DNA of 64,000 bases from Amycolatopsis sp. cg9. Lineage in GTDB: Bacteria; Actinomycetota; Actinomycetes; Mycobacteriales; Pseudonocardiaceae. The notes under the pieces are model-generated. The model had not been told where the DNA came from. It made no database searches and worked only from the letters and a program-made list of their open reading frames with translations. Of this stretch, positions 1 through 7,663 are shown piece by piece. Both the position numbers and the translations under genes were made by a program. Numbering within the stretch: position 1 is the stretch's first letter; every line of letters starts with the position of its first letter. The stretch lies in assembly GCF_041346945.1 (NCBI RefSeq), contig NZ_CP166850.1, positions 7,610,501 through 7,674,500 on the forward strand, read 5' to 3'.

Positions 1-290
1 CCGAGGAGCAGCCAGGTGACGAACCCGCCGGGCACGCCGGCGACGTTGCACGCGGAGACGACGAACGCGCCGACCGCCGCGAAGGTCAGCTGGCACAGGG
101 AAATCATCCCGGCGGTCCCGGTGACGACGCCGAGCCCGAGGAGAGCGATCGCCGCGACGACGGCGCTGACGCCGAGGTAGACGAAGTACCCGGCGAGCCC
201 GACGCTGAGCGCGTAGCCGACGCCGATCGCCGCGGCGGCGACCAGGAGGGGGAGTGCTTGCCGGGCGAGCGGGTGTTCAGCGAGCCGCAC
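1..290 (-). CDS. livM: Branched-chain amino acid-type ABC transporter permease LivM, N-terminal part (gene runs off the left edge)
   Basis: Only the first 96 or so residues are inside the window. They are hydrophobic and contain GMISLCQLTFAAVGAFV, the hallmark segment of LivM-type inner-membrane permeases (usually GxxSLGxAAFxGxGAY). The GTG start at 290 has GGAAAGG about 9 bases upstream. The gene follows the LivH permease and LivK lipoprotein genes on the same strand, so it should form the second half of the membrane channel. The 263-base gap to livH is large for such an operon and contains a palindromic element. The ATP-binding subunits LivG and LivF are not seen and may lie beyond the left edge. 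Confidence 0.85.
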   Translation of the reverse strand, partial: MRLAEHPLARQALPLLVAAAAIGVGYALSVGLAGYFVYLGVSAVVAAIALLGLGVVTGTAGMISLCQLTFAAVGAFVVSACNVAGVPGGFVTWLLL

Positions 291-421
291 GGGGTACCGC
301 CTTTCCGGCCGCGGTGAGGGGGCGCGTGCGTGGTCCGGCGCCGGGCCACGAGCCAGGGTGCCGGCGAAGTCGGGCCGCGAGTGGCCGGTCGCGGCACCCG
401 CCGGGGTCGGCCCGGGATGCC

Positions 422-473
422 GTGAACGACCCGTTCACCTCGCCGGACGTCGTGAAAGAGTCGTTCATGACGT
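422..473. repeat. Imperfect palindrome of the GAACGACC/GGTCGTTC family
   Basis: Two arms, gtgaacgacccgttcacctc and a near-complement ending in cgttcatgacg, flank the short loop ccgga. The same loop and arm core recur as a perfect hairpin at 41125-41183. The arms here are diverged at several positions. It lies between livH and livM, which are otherwise consecutive genes of one operon. It could form a stem-loop that lowers downstream expression, or be a remnant of a dispersed repeat. Confidence 0.7.
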
Positions 474-553
474 CCCCACCTCGCCGGCCGGACACGACGA
501 GCCGAGGCCATCCGGTCCGCGCCACGCGCGACCGCGGCCGGTGGCGAGTCCGT

Positions 554-1414
554 TCAGCGGGCCGCATCCCACACCTCCTTGCGCTGCGTCCACAGCAGCA
601 GCGCCACGATGACCAGGAACGGGAGGAAGTACCGCAGCACCGACAGCTTGTCCGCCTGGGCGACCGCACCCTGCGCCATCCCAAGAACCAGGCCGCCCGC
701 CACGGCGAGGTCCAGCCGGCGGAAGCCGCCGAGCAGGGCCGCCGCGGCGGCCGGGACCACCAGCATCGCCAGCGACGTCGGGTCGTTGGACTGCGACGGC
801 GCCACGATCGACACCGCGAGCGTGGCGATCACCCCGGTCGCCGTCCAGACGCCGACCGACAGCGGCCGGGCCGGGATGCCCAGCAGTTCCGCCGTCGTCG
901 GGCGCTCCGACAGCGCGCGCAGCCGGACGCCCAGCGACGTGCGGGCCAGCACCGCGCGGCAGCCCAGCGCCACCAGCACCGCCAGCGCCACCGTCACGAC
1001 GGTGACCTGGCTGACCACCACACCACCCACGGTGAACGCCGGCCCGGCCAGCAGCGGGTGGAACGGCTGGGGCTTGTTGCCGAACAGGATGAACGCCAGC
1101 GAGATCAGCAGCAGGAGCACGGCGACGGTCACCGCCGAGCGCGTCCCGGTGTCGGCCTCGGCGAGCCACGTGGACACGATCCAGCCGAGCACCGCGCTCA
1201 GCGCGCCGCCGAGCACGATGCCGGCCAGCGTCGCCAGCCACTCCGGGAAGCCCAGGTGGACGGCGAGGAAGACGGCGACGTAGCAGCCGAACATCCCGGT
1301 CGCGGACTGGGCGAAGTTGACCACCCGCACCAGCCGCGACATCAGGGTCAGGCAGACCGCGAGCACCGCGTAGAGGCCGCCGGCGGCGAGGCCGGCCAGT
1401 GCGCCCTGCAGCAT
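554..1414 (-). CDS. livH: Branched-chain amino acid-type ABC transporter permease LivH
   Basis: The product is 286 residues, the usual LivH length, and almost entirely hydrophobic with about eight predicted membrane spans. It opens with MLQGALAGLAAGGLYAVLAV and continues with RLVRVVNFAQ, matching the conserved LivH start (GLxxGxxYALxAxGLxL... NFAxG). It would pair with LivM in the cytoplasmic membrane to import the ligand captured by the LivK lipoprotein encoded 10 bases upstream. The substrate is unknown: this family carries amino acids, urea, short amides and aromatic compounds, and the companion genes here (SnoaL-like, MoaF-like, AraC) do not point to ordinary leucine uptake. Confidence 0.9.
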   Translation of the reverse strand: MLQGALAGLAAGGLYAVLAVCLTLMSRLVRVVNFAQSATGMFGCYVAVFLAVHLGFPEWLATLAGIVLGGALSAVLGWIVSTWLAEADTGTRSAVTVAVLLLLISLAFILFGNKPQPFHPLLAGPAFTVGGVVVSQVTVVTVALAVLVALGCRAVLARTSLGVRLRALSERPTTAELLGIPARPLSVGVWTATGVIATLAVSIVAPSQSNDPTSLAMLVVPAAAAALLGGFRRLDLAVAGGLVLGMAQGAVAQADKLSVLRYFLPFLVIVALLLWTQRKEVWDAAR

Positions 1415-1424
1415 GAACGTCCTC

Positions 1425-2597
1425 CTACGGCTTCGGGATCCGGAGCCAGTCCCGCGCCGACAGCTCCCACTTGTTCGTCCCGGTGGCCAGCTTGATCGGC
1501 CAGCCCGCGGTGTTGTCGTGGTGCGCCTGCGCGGGCCCGAACACGTACGGCGTGCCGACCATCGGGTCGCTGATCGGCTTCATCTCGCGCAGCGCCTTGG
1601 TCACCGTCTCGCGCGTGATGTCGCCCTTCATCCCGCGCAGGACCGCGAGGAAGTACTTCGCCGCCAGGTAGCCGCCCTGGCTGAACGACGTGAGCGGGAT
1701 CTTGTTCTTCGCCATCAGGTCCCGCCACTCCTGGTTCGCGGCGGCGGTCGCGTCGGTGAACGGGTAGAACTCCGCGGGCACGTACACCCCGGCGCCGGCG
1801 TTCGAGATCGCCTTGGCGTAGTTCTCGCTGTAGACACTGGTCAGCAGCAGCCAGGTGACGTCGGTCCAGCCCTGCGCCTGCGCGGCCTTGAGCTGGCCGA
1901 TCGAGTCCGGCTCCACCGGGTTCACGGTGATCGCCTTGCAGCCCGCCGCACGCGCCTTGACGATGTACGGCGTGTAGTCCGACCCGCCATAAGGGACGGT
2001 CGAGTCGACGTACTTCAGCTTCTTGCCGGTGATCTTCGTCCACTCGCCGATCGCCGCCTGGTACGCCGGGAGCGTGTTTCCGGCGATCTCCAGCAGCGCG
2101 CAGACGTCGTCGAGCTTCAGCACTTCGGTGCCGTAGAGCAGGGTCAGCGTCATGTCGTGGAAGGGCCCGACGTTGACCGGGGCGATGTTGGGGCTGGAGA
2201 AGCACGCCGGGTCGACGCCGATGCCCGGCATCGACAGGATCTTCTGCTGCTCGTAGTACTTTTCGTTGATCTCGCACTCGATCAGGCTCGACGAGCCGAC
2301 CAGCGCGACGGCCGAGTCGCCGCCGACCACCTCGCGGGCGGCCGCCGCGGCCGCCGCCGGGTCGCCCTTGTCGTCGATCGCCTTGTACTCGATCTTGCGG
2401 CCGTTGACGCCGCCGGCGGCGTTGGCCGCGTCGAACACGGCCTTCGCCGCCTGCGAGGACTCCGGGAAGGTGGCCGCGCCGCTGAGCGCGTTCACCGAGC
2501 CGACGACGATCGGGCCGCTCGACCCGGCGTCGGAACCGGCGCAGCCCGCGGTGGCCAAGAGCACGGCGGCCGCGAGGGTGGGAAGGACTTTTCTCAT
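1425..2597 (-). CDS. livK: Branched-chain amino acid-type ABC transporter substrate-binding lipoprotein
   Basis: The protein is 390 residues. It begins with a lipoprotein signal (MRKVLPTLAAAVLLATAGC; the lipobox ends at Cys19), so it is anchored outside the cytoplasmic membrane. The body has the type I periplasmic-binding fold of LivJ/LivK proteins, including IVVGSVNALSGAATFPESSQ near the mature N-terminus and IEYKAIDDKGDP. The start ATG at 2597 overlaps the stop codon of the upstream SnoaL-like gene by four bases, which indicates translational coupling. An in-frame open stretch upstream of 2597 is rejected as coding because the signal peptide fixes the start. The ligand cannot be read from the sequence. 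Confidence 0.9.
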   Translation of the reverse strand: MRKVLPTLAAAVLLATAGCAGSDAGSSGPIVVGSVNALSGAATFPESSQAAKAVFDAANAAGGVNGRKIEYKAIDDKGDPAAAAAAAREVVGGDSAVALVGSSSLIECEINEKYYEQQKILSMPGIGVDPACFSSPNIAPVNVGPFHDMTLTLLYGTEVLKLDDVCALLEIAGNTLPAYQAAIGEWTKITGKKLKYVDSTVPYGGSDYTPYIVKARAAGCKAITVNPVEPDSIGQLKAAQAQGWTDVTWLLLTSVYSENYAKAISNAGAGVYVPAEFYPFTDATAAANQEWRDLMAKNKIPLTSFSQGGYLAAKYFLAVLRGMKGDITRETVTKALREMKPISDPMVGTPYVFGPAQAHHDNTAGWPIKLATGTNKWELSARDWLRIPKP

Positions 2598-2989
2598 TGC
2601 TGCTCCCGGGTTGCGGCCACGACGGGCGCGGAGTCGACGATCTGCTCGAAGGCGGCGACCTCGCCGCCGTCGAAGCGCCACAGGTGCGCGACGCGGGCGG
2701 TGAAGGACCGGCCGGTCCGGCGGTGCGTGCCGGTGTAGGTGCCGACGCCGATCACCGTGTCCCCGGCGTCCAGCAGGTCTTCGAGGGTGAAGCGGTAGCC
2801 GTCCCAGTCCCGCCCGATGGCGGCGAAGACGTGCTCGGCCACCTCGTCCGGGCCGGTGTAGGTGCCGGCGTAGGGGAAGCCGGCGGCTTCGGTCCACGTC
2901 GTCTTCGCCCCGAGCGGGGCGAGCATGCCGGGCAGGTCACCCCGGTCGCTGGCGGCGTAGTGCGCGCGGATGACGTCCACATTGGACAT
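2594..2989 (-). CDS. SnoaL-like / NTF2-superfamily small protein
   Basis: A 131-residue protein with the NTF2 cone-fold pattern: IRAHYAASDRGDLPGMLAPL at the start, then TWTEAAGFPYAGTYTGPDEV, FTLEDLLDAGDTVIGVGTYT, and HLWRFDGGEVAAFEQIVDS at the end. Members act as polyketide cyclases, hydrolases, isomerases or non-enzymatic ligand binders, so the reaction cannot be assigned. AGGAG lies eight bases before the ATG at 2989. The gene sits 11 bases after the MoaF-like gene and shares an ATGA overlap with the LivK gene, so it is probably cotranscribed with the transporter and may act on the imported compound. Confidence 0.85.
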   Translation of the reverse strand: MSNVDVIRAHYAASDRGDLPGMLAPLGAKTTWTEAAGFPYAGTYTGPDEVAEHVFAAIGRDWDGYRFTLEDLLDAGDTVIGVGTYTGTHRRTGRSFTARVAHLWRFDGGEVAAFEQIVDSAPVVAATREQQ

Positions 2990-3000
2990 GGGAAGCTCCT

Positions 3001-3768
3001 TCAGACGGGCTGGGCGTCGGGGTAGCTGACCGAGCCGAGCGGGTAGACGTGGCCGCCGGCGCGGGAGTGCTCGGAGCGGCCGTCGCCGGTCAGCCCGAGG
3101 AACACGCCGGTGGTGCGCAGCGCGTAGCCGAGGTCGTGCAGCCACACGCTGGCCACGGCGATCCGGAACTCGCGGAAGCAGAACAGGTACAGCCCGTCGG
3201 CGAACTTCCACACCGTCGACAGGTCCATGTCGCCGTGGCCGCGCTGGACGCCTTCCAGGCACTGCCAGGCGTAGCGCTCCGAGGAGACGTAGACGTGCTC
3301 GTAGAGGTGGTCGGGGCTGTAGCGGTAGAGGTTCCGCTTGCCGATCAGGTCGCGCGACGGCCCGGGCACGGCCCCGGACGGCGGGCCGCCGTCGGTCACA
3401 CCGGCCCAGAAGCGCTGCGAGACGCGGGGAACGTCCTCGATGTCTTCGGCGCCGATCACCGAGCGGACGGCGAGCGCGCGGTGCGACGCCGTGGAGTACA
3501 CGACGGTCAGCGCTTCGCCGTCGACGCTGGTGAGCGGCAGGTTCACGAAGAAGACGTCGTCCCGCACGGCGACGGCGTCGTACGGGTCCTCGACGCCGTT
3601 GCACACGACGTGCCCGGCGTCCTTGAAACTCAGCGAAAGGACTTCGCCGTCGTCGAGGGTGATCGTGACGTCCCGGCCGGTGAGGTCGGCGTCCGGCAGG
3701 CGGTAGGTGGCGATCCCGGCGGCGAACTCGTCGTAGGTGCGCCAGCCGTCGGTGGGGGCTTCGGGCAT
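3001..3768 (-). CDS. MoaF-family protein
   Basis: About 255 residues. The N-terminal half carries a small beta-barrel-like segment (DVTITLDDGEVLSLSFKDAG) and the C-terminal half the MoaF signature DLIGKRNLYRYSPDHLYEHV followed by YAWQCLEGVQRG and KFADGLYLFCFREF. MoaF was named from the monoamine-regulated moaEF operon of Klebsiella; databases often label it a molybdenum-cofactor protein, for which I see no support here. The biochemical role is unknown. The ATG at 3768 is preferred; a GTG at 3789 is an alternative, and neither has a good ribosome site. It lies between an AraC-type regulator and transport genes on the same strand, consistent with an amine or related catabolic locus. Confidence 0.75.
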   Translation of the reverse strand: MPEAPTDGWRTYDEFAAGIATYRLPDADLTGRDVTITLDDGEVLSLSFKDAGHVVCNGVEDPYDAVAVRDDVFFVNLPLTSVDGEALTVVYSTASHRALAVRSVIGAEDIEDVPRVSQRFWAGVTDGGPPSGAVPGPSRDLIGKRNLYRYSPDHLYEHVYVSSERYAWQCLEGVQRGHGDMDLSTVWKFADGLYLFCFREFRIAVASVWLHDLGYALRTTGVFLGLTGDGRSEHSRAGGHVYPLGSVSYPDAQPV

Positions 3769-3825
3769 GGCCTCATCGTCGGGCGGCACCGGGGCCCGGG
3801 CGAGCGGTCACGCGCTGCGGGGCAA

Positions 3826-4770
3826 CTACCGGACGCTGACGGTCAACTCCCGGCGCAGCTCGCTCGGCGCGCGGCCGAACGCGGTCTTGAAGACGCGGCT
3901 GAAGTGGGCGGCGTCCACGAACCCCCAGCGCGCGGCGATGGCCGCGACCGGGCGCCCGGCGTACACCGGGTCGAGCAGGTCCCGGCGGCAGTGCTCGAGC
4001 CGCCGCGCGCGGATCCAGCCGGAGACCGTGGTGCCCTGCTCCTGGAACAGCCCGTGCAGGTGCCGCGTCGAGATGAAGTGCTCGGCGGCGATCCGCGCCG
4101 GGGTCAGGTCCGCGGAGTGCAGGTTCGCGTCGATGTGCGCGCGGATCCGGCGCATCAGCTCGTGGTGCGGGTCGGTGCCGGCGTGCGCGAGGTCGAGCTC
4201 GGTGGCGACGAGCGTCGAGAGCAGGTCGACCGCGCTGTGCGCGAGCCGCGCGCCCGCCGGGCCGGCCAGCTGTTCGAGGTTGCCGCCGAGCTGGGCGAGG
4301 AACGGCACGACGACGTTGCCGACGCCTTCCTTGCCCGACATCCGCACCGCGGTCAGCCGCCCGACGAGCTCGGCGGGCAGGTCGATCAGCCGCTGCGGGA
4401 ACATCACGACCAGCGTCCGGAAGTCCTCCTCGAACACCAGCGAGTACGGCCGGTGCGTGTCGTAGAGGGCGACGTCGCCGGGGCGCAGCACGGCCTGGCG
4501 GTCGTCCTGCACGAGCAGCCCGGTGCCGGCCAGGATCAGGCTCAGCTTGTAGTAGCGCCGCTCGGCCCTGGCGATCAGCTCCGGCGTGCGCTCGACGACG
4601 TGCGGCGACGCGGTCACCTCGGAGACCTGCACCTCGTCGGCGGCCGACGAGCGGATCCGGCCGCGGAAGCCGTCGCCGCCCGCCGTGACGTGCAGCGGGA
4701 CGAACGACTGCGAGACGGCGGTGCGGAACTCGGTGAAGTCGCGGGCGATGAGGGTCGTGGGGGCGGGCAC
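3826..4770 (-). CDS. AraC-family transcriptional regulator
   Basis: A 314-residue regulator. The first 200 residues match the AraC-binding-like sensor domain of FeaR/NphR-type regulators (YYKLSLILAGTGLLVQDDRQ, then LRPGDVALYDTHRPYSL). The last 100 carry the double helix-turn-helix: TPARIAAEHFISTRHLHGLF and VAAIAARWGFVDAAHFSRVF with the family-typical FGRAPSELR ending. The GTG start at 4770 has GAGGTGA just upstream. It lies 57 bases upstream of the MoaF-like gene and probably activates the MoaF-SnoaL-Liv set. Direct ATACGAT repeats in its promoter region (4809-4827) could be its own binding site. Confidence 0.9.
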   Translation of the reverse strand: MPAPTTLIARDFTEFRTAVSQSFVPLHVTAGGDGFRGRIRSSAADEVQVSEVTASPHVVERTPELIARAERRYYKLSLILAGTGLLVQDDRQAVLRPGDVALYDTHRPYSLVFEEDFRTLVVMFPQRLIDLPAELVGRLTAVRMSGKEGVGNVVVPFLAQLGGNLEQLAGPAGARLAHSAVDLLSTLVATELDLAHAGTDPHHELMRRIRAHIDANLHSADLTPARIAAEHFISTRHLHGLFQEQGTTVSGWIRARRLEHCRRDLLDPVYAGRPVAAIAARWGFVDAAHFSRVFKTAFGRAPSELRRELTVSVR

Positions 4771-4804
4771 GGGGTCACCTCGCAGCGTCGGGAGGAAGAC
4801 AGTG

Positions 4805-4827
4805 TCGTATACGATAAGCGATACGAT
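4805..4827. promoter_or_regulatory. Candidate operator between divergent regulators
   Basis: The sequence tcgtatacgataagcgatac holds a 10-base perfect palindrome (TCGTATACGA, 4805-4814), an outer dyad TCGTAT/ATACGA (4805-4826) and two direct copies of ATACGAT 12 bases apart. It is the only AT-rich stretch in the 124-base gap between the AraC gene and the NB-ARC regulator gene, so it probably overlaps one or both promoters. AraC proteins usually bind direct repeats, which fits, but no experiment or homologous site is available here. Confidence 0.5.
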
Positions 4828-4894
4828 CTTCGGCGACAATGCTCCCGGTCGCCCCGCCGTAGGATTTCGCCTCGGGCGGCGGGGAGGGGTGCGG

Positions 4895-7108
4895 ATGGAG
4901 TCGTTCGGGGTGCGGCTGCGCCGGCTGCGGCGCGCGGCCGGGATGACCCAGGAGCTGCTGGCCGAGGCGGCCGGGCTGAGCGCACAGGCCGTCGGCGCGC
5001 TCGAACGCGGGGAGCGCCGGTTCCCGCACCGCGAAACCCTCGACCGGCTCGCCGGCGCCCTCGGCCTGGCCGGGGACGCCCGGGCGGAGTTCGCCGCGGC
5101 GGCCGCGCGGCCGAAGATCCCGGCGGGGAGCGCCGCCGTGCCGCGGGAGCTGCCGAGCGGGGTCGCCGCGTTCACCGGCCGCGAAGCCGAGCTGGACCGC
5201 GTGCTGGGCCTCTTCGCCGACGCTCGCCAGGGAGTCGTGGTCGCCATCGCCGGGATGGCCGGGGTCGGCAAGACCGCGCTGGCGCTGCAGGCCGGGCACC
5301 GGCTCGCGCGGCGGTTCCCGGACGGCTCGCTGCACCTCGACCTGCGCGGCCACGCCGCCGACCCGCCGGCCCCCCTGGACCTGCTCGACCGGCTGATCCG
5401 GGAGCTCGGCGGCGACCCGCCGACGCCGTTGACGCTCGACTCCGCGTCGGCCCGCTTCCGCACCGCGCTCGCCGGGAAACGCGTCCTCCTCCTGCTGGAC
5501 AACGCGCGCGACGCCGCGCACGTCGCTCCGCTGCTCCCCGGGGCGGGCGGCTCGGCGGCCATCGTGACGAGCCGGGCCGCGCTGCCGGACCTGCCGCAGG
5601 CGCACCAGGTGCTGCTGGACGTGCTGCCCGAGCCGGACGCGCTGCGCCTGCTCGCGGCGGAGATCGGCGCCGATCGGGTGGCCGCCGAGCCCGCCGCGGC
5701 CCGGGCCGTCGTGCGCCTGTGCGGGTACCTGCCGCTGGCCCTGCACCTGGCCGGCGCGCGGCTGGCGACGCGGCCGTCGTGGCCGGTCGCCCACCTCGCG
5801 CACCGGCTCGGGGATGAGAGCCGCCGCCTCGACGAAACGGGCGTCCGCACCAGTTTCACGCTCGCCTTCGGTGCCCTCGACGAGGTGGCGGCCCACGCGT
5901 ACCCGCTGCTGTCCCTGCTCGACGTGCCGGAGCTGTCGGTGCCCGTCGCGGGACGGCTGCTCGACGTCCCGGACCGCGAGGCCGAGGGCCTGCTGGAACG
6001 GCTGACCGACGAGCACCTGCTGACCACGCCCGCCCCGGGCTGGTACCGGCTGCACGACCTGCTCCGGCTCTACGCCCGCGAGCACGCCGCCCGGCTCACC
6101 GCGGCCGAGCGGGCCGCCGCGATCACCCGCGTCGTCGAACTCTGCGCGGCCGTGGCGTGGCAGAGCATGGCGGTCGTCGCGGCGGCTTCACACCGCCACG
6201 ACTGGGCGGCCGGGCGCTGGGCGGCGAGCGGCCCGGCCACCACGGAGGAGGTGTTCGGCTGGCTCGACCGGCACCAGGAACACCTCGTCACCGTCGTGCG
6301 GCAGGCCGCGGCCACGCCCGGCGTGCCCGCGGAGGCGATCGCCGCCGTCGGGCTCGGCCTGTTCGAATACCACCGGGCGCGGGCGCGGTGGCGGGACGCG
6401 ATCCAGGTCGACGAGGTGGCGCTGGCGCTGGTCGACGGCGTCGACCCGGTGGCGTCGGCGACGCTGCGCAACGACCTCGGCATCGCCGAAGCCGAACTCG
6501 CCCGCGGCGGCGAAGCGGCCGACTACCGCCGGTCGCACGCCCACCTGCGGCGGAGCCTCGCGGACTGGGAGCAGATCGGCGATCCCCGGCAGCTCGCCGG
6601 CATCCTCAACAACCTCTGCTACGTGCTCGGCCTCGGCGACGACGTCGACGCGGCCATCGAGTTCGGCGAGCGCAGCCTGGCGCTCAACCGCTCGCTCGGG
6701 CTGCGCCACGTCGAGACGCTGAACCTGGTGAACCTCGCCGTGCTCTACGGACGCCGGGGCGACCGCGCCCGCGAGCTGGCGTACGCGACCGAAGCGGTCA
6801 CCGTCGGCGAAGGCGCCGACGACCTGCGCGGGATGGCCTACGGCTGGATGCGGATCGGCGTGGTGCACCGCGACGAGGGCCGGTACGCCGAGGCCGTCGG
6901 GGAGCTGCGCCGGAGCGCGGACCTCTGGCGCGCGGCGGGCGTCCGGCTGTACGAAGCCATGACACTGGCCGAGCTGGGCCGGGCCCACGCCGGACTCGAC
7001 GAGCCCGCCCGGGCGCGCGAGGTGCTCACGGAAGCGCTGGCGATGCTGCGGGAGTACGGGGGAGCCGAGCACGTGGCGGCGGTCCGGGCCGAGCTGGAAG
7101 CGTTGTGA
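4895..7108 (+). CDS. XRE/NB-ARC/TPR transcriptional regulator
   Basis: A 737-residue STAND-type regulator. Residues 1-70 form an XRE helix-turn-helix (GVRLRRLRRAAGMTQELLAE, then LSAQAVGALERGERRFPHRE). Residues about 120-370 are an NB-ARC ATPase with Walker A GMAGVGKTAL and a Walker B-like RVLLLLDNARD. The remainder is helical with TPR-like repeats, clearest in the last 150 residues. In actinomycetes such proteins are usually pathway or developmental regulators that switch on ATP binding. The ATG at 4895 follows GGGGAGG. It is divergent from the AraC gene; its target genes are not evident. No effector domain of a defence STAND protein is present. Confidence 0.85.
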   Translation: MESFGVRLRRLRRAAGMTQELLAEAAGLSAQAVGALERGERRFPHRETLDRLAGALGLAGDARAEFAAAAARPKIPAGSAAVPRELPSGVAAFTGREAELDRVLGLFADARQGVVVAIAGMAGVGKTALALQAGHRLARRFPDGSLHLDLRGHAADPPAPLDLLDRLIRELGGDPPTPLTLDSASARFRTALAGKRVLLLLDNARDAAHVAPLLPGAGGSAAIVTSRAALPDLPQAHQVLLDVLPEPDALRLLAAEIGADRVAAEPAAARAVVRLCGYLPLALHLAGARLATRPSWPVAHLAHRLGDESRRLDETGVRTSFTLAFGALDEVAAHAYPLLSLLDVPELSVPVAGRLLDVPDREAEGLLERLTDEHLLTTPAPGWYRLHDLLRLYAREHAARLTAAERAAAITRVVELCAAVAWQSMAVVAAASHRHDWAAGRWAASGPATTEEVFGWLDRHQEHLVTVVRQAAATPGVPAEAIAAVGLGLFEYHRARARWRDAIQVDEVALALVDGVDPVASATLRNDLGIAEAELARGGEAADYRRSHAHLRRSLADWEQIGDPRQLAGILNNLCYVLGLGDDVDAAIEFGERSLALNRSLGLRHVETLNLVNLAVLYGRRGDRARELAYATEAVTVGEGADDLRGMAYGWMRIGVVHRDEGRYAEAVGELRRSADLWRAAGVRLYEAMTLAELGRAHAGLDEPARAREVLTEALAMLREYGGAEHVAAVRAELEAL

Positions 7109-7313
7109 CGAAGGCGGCCAGGTAGGACCGGGGATGGTGCACGGCGGTGCAGGCGACCCGGCCCGCATCCCGCGCGCAGGCGATCTCGACGGTGTCCCGC
7201 ACGACCGCGACGAGCCGGACGCGCGATTCCACCGTGGCCGCCGCGGTCGGCACCCCGGCGAGAGCGGCGGCCGCGAGCAAGGCGGCGGGCAGCATCCTCC
7301 AGGCGCTCGTCAC
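7026..7313 (-). CDS. Possible small secreted protein
   Basis: A 95-residue frame starting at GTG 7313. The first 28 residues look like a signal peptide (MLPAALLAAAALAGVPTAAA as the hydrophobic core and cleavage region) and the next part holds a Cys pair in CARDAGRVACTAVHH. The C-terminal third runs 83 bases into the end of the convergent NB-ARC gene and is proline and arginine rich, which looks like read-through of a shadow frame. The ribosome site is weak. I cannot assign a family. It may be a real short gene with a poorly conserved tail, or noise. Confidence 0.35.
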   Translation of the reverse strand: MTSAWRMLPAALLAAAALAGVPTAAATVESRVRLVAVVRDTVEIACARDAGRVACTAVHHPRSYLAAFVTTLPARPGPPPRARLPRTPAASPALP

Positions 7314-7350
7314 CGGCCGATCTTCGCGGCGCCCGGCGCGGCGCGACAGC

Positions 7351-7663
7351 GACAACCGCTACGAACGACCTCCACAACCGATGTGAAGGTCGTTCGGCTG
7401 TTACGACCGGTCTTGGCGGGCGCCGCGCTTCCCAGCGCTGGAGGCGGGCGCCGTGACCGCGACGAACGGCCTCGCCGGCCGCTGTGACCGTCGGCCGGAG
7501 GCCGGCGGCGCTCACGAGCGGTTTTCGCGGGCGTCGCGCTTCCCGGCCAGGCGCCGGAGCGCGGCTGTCGAGGCGGGTGCCGCGACCGCTACGAACGGCC
7601 TCGGCAGCTGCTGTAGCTGTCGGCTGCATGCCGGTGCCAGGCGGAGGGAGGCGCTGCCAACAC
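7351..7663. repeat. Degenerate tandem copies of the 3' end of the glycosyltransferase gene
   Basis: This gene-poor stretch has two diverged units (about 7351-7452 and 7453-7580) and a third (7581-7727) whose right part is the genuine end of the glycosyltransferase gene. Shared blocks are ctacgaacggcctc, then ctcacgagcggttttcgcgg, then gcgcttcccggccaggcgcc. The block around 7512-7575 still has a stop codon and codons matching the true gene end (LRRLAG.RD....RS). An inverted repeat at 7362-7396 (cgaacgacct / ggtcgttcg) resembles the palindrome family at 422 and 41125. No other gene is seen between 7314 and 7663. Confidence 0.7.

Noticed and set aside
2597..2897. Extension of the LivK open frame upstream of 2597
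   Set aside because: The signal peptide and lipobox begin at 2597 and the upstream sequence is already the coding region of the SnoaL-like gene.
3001..3768. Molybdenum cofactor biosynthesis role for the MoaF-like gene
   Set aside because: No other cofactor gene is present, and MoaF's name derives from the monoamine regulon, so the label is not supported.
4895..7108. NB-ARC protein considered as an antiphage Avs-type NLR
   Set aside because: It has an N-terminal XRE DNA-binding domain and no nuclease, TIR or other effector domain, so a transcriptional regulator is the better reading. It also lacks the amyloid motif seen at 55690-56034.
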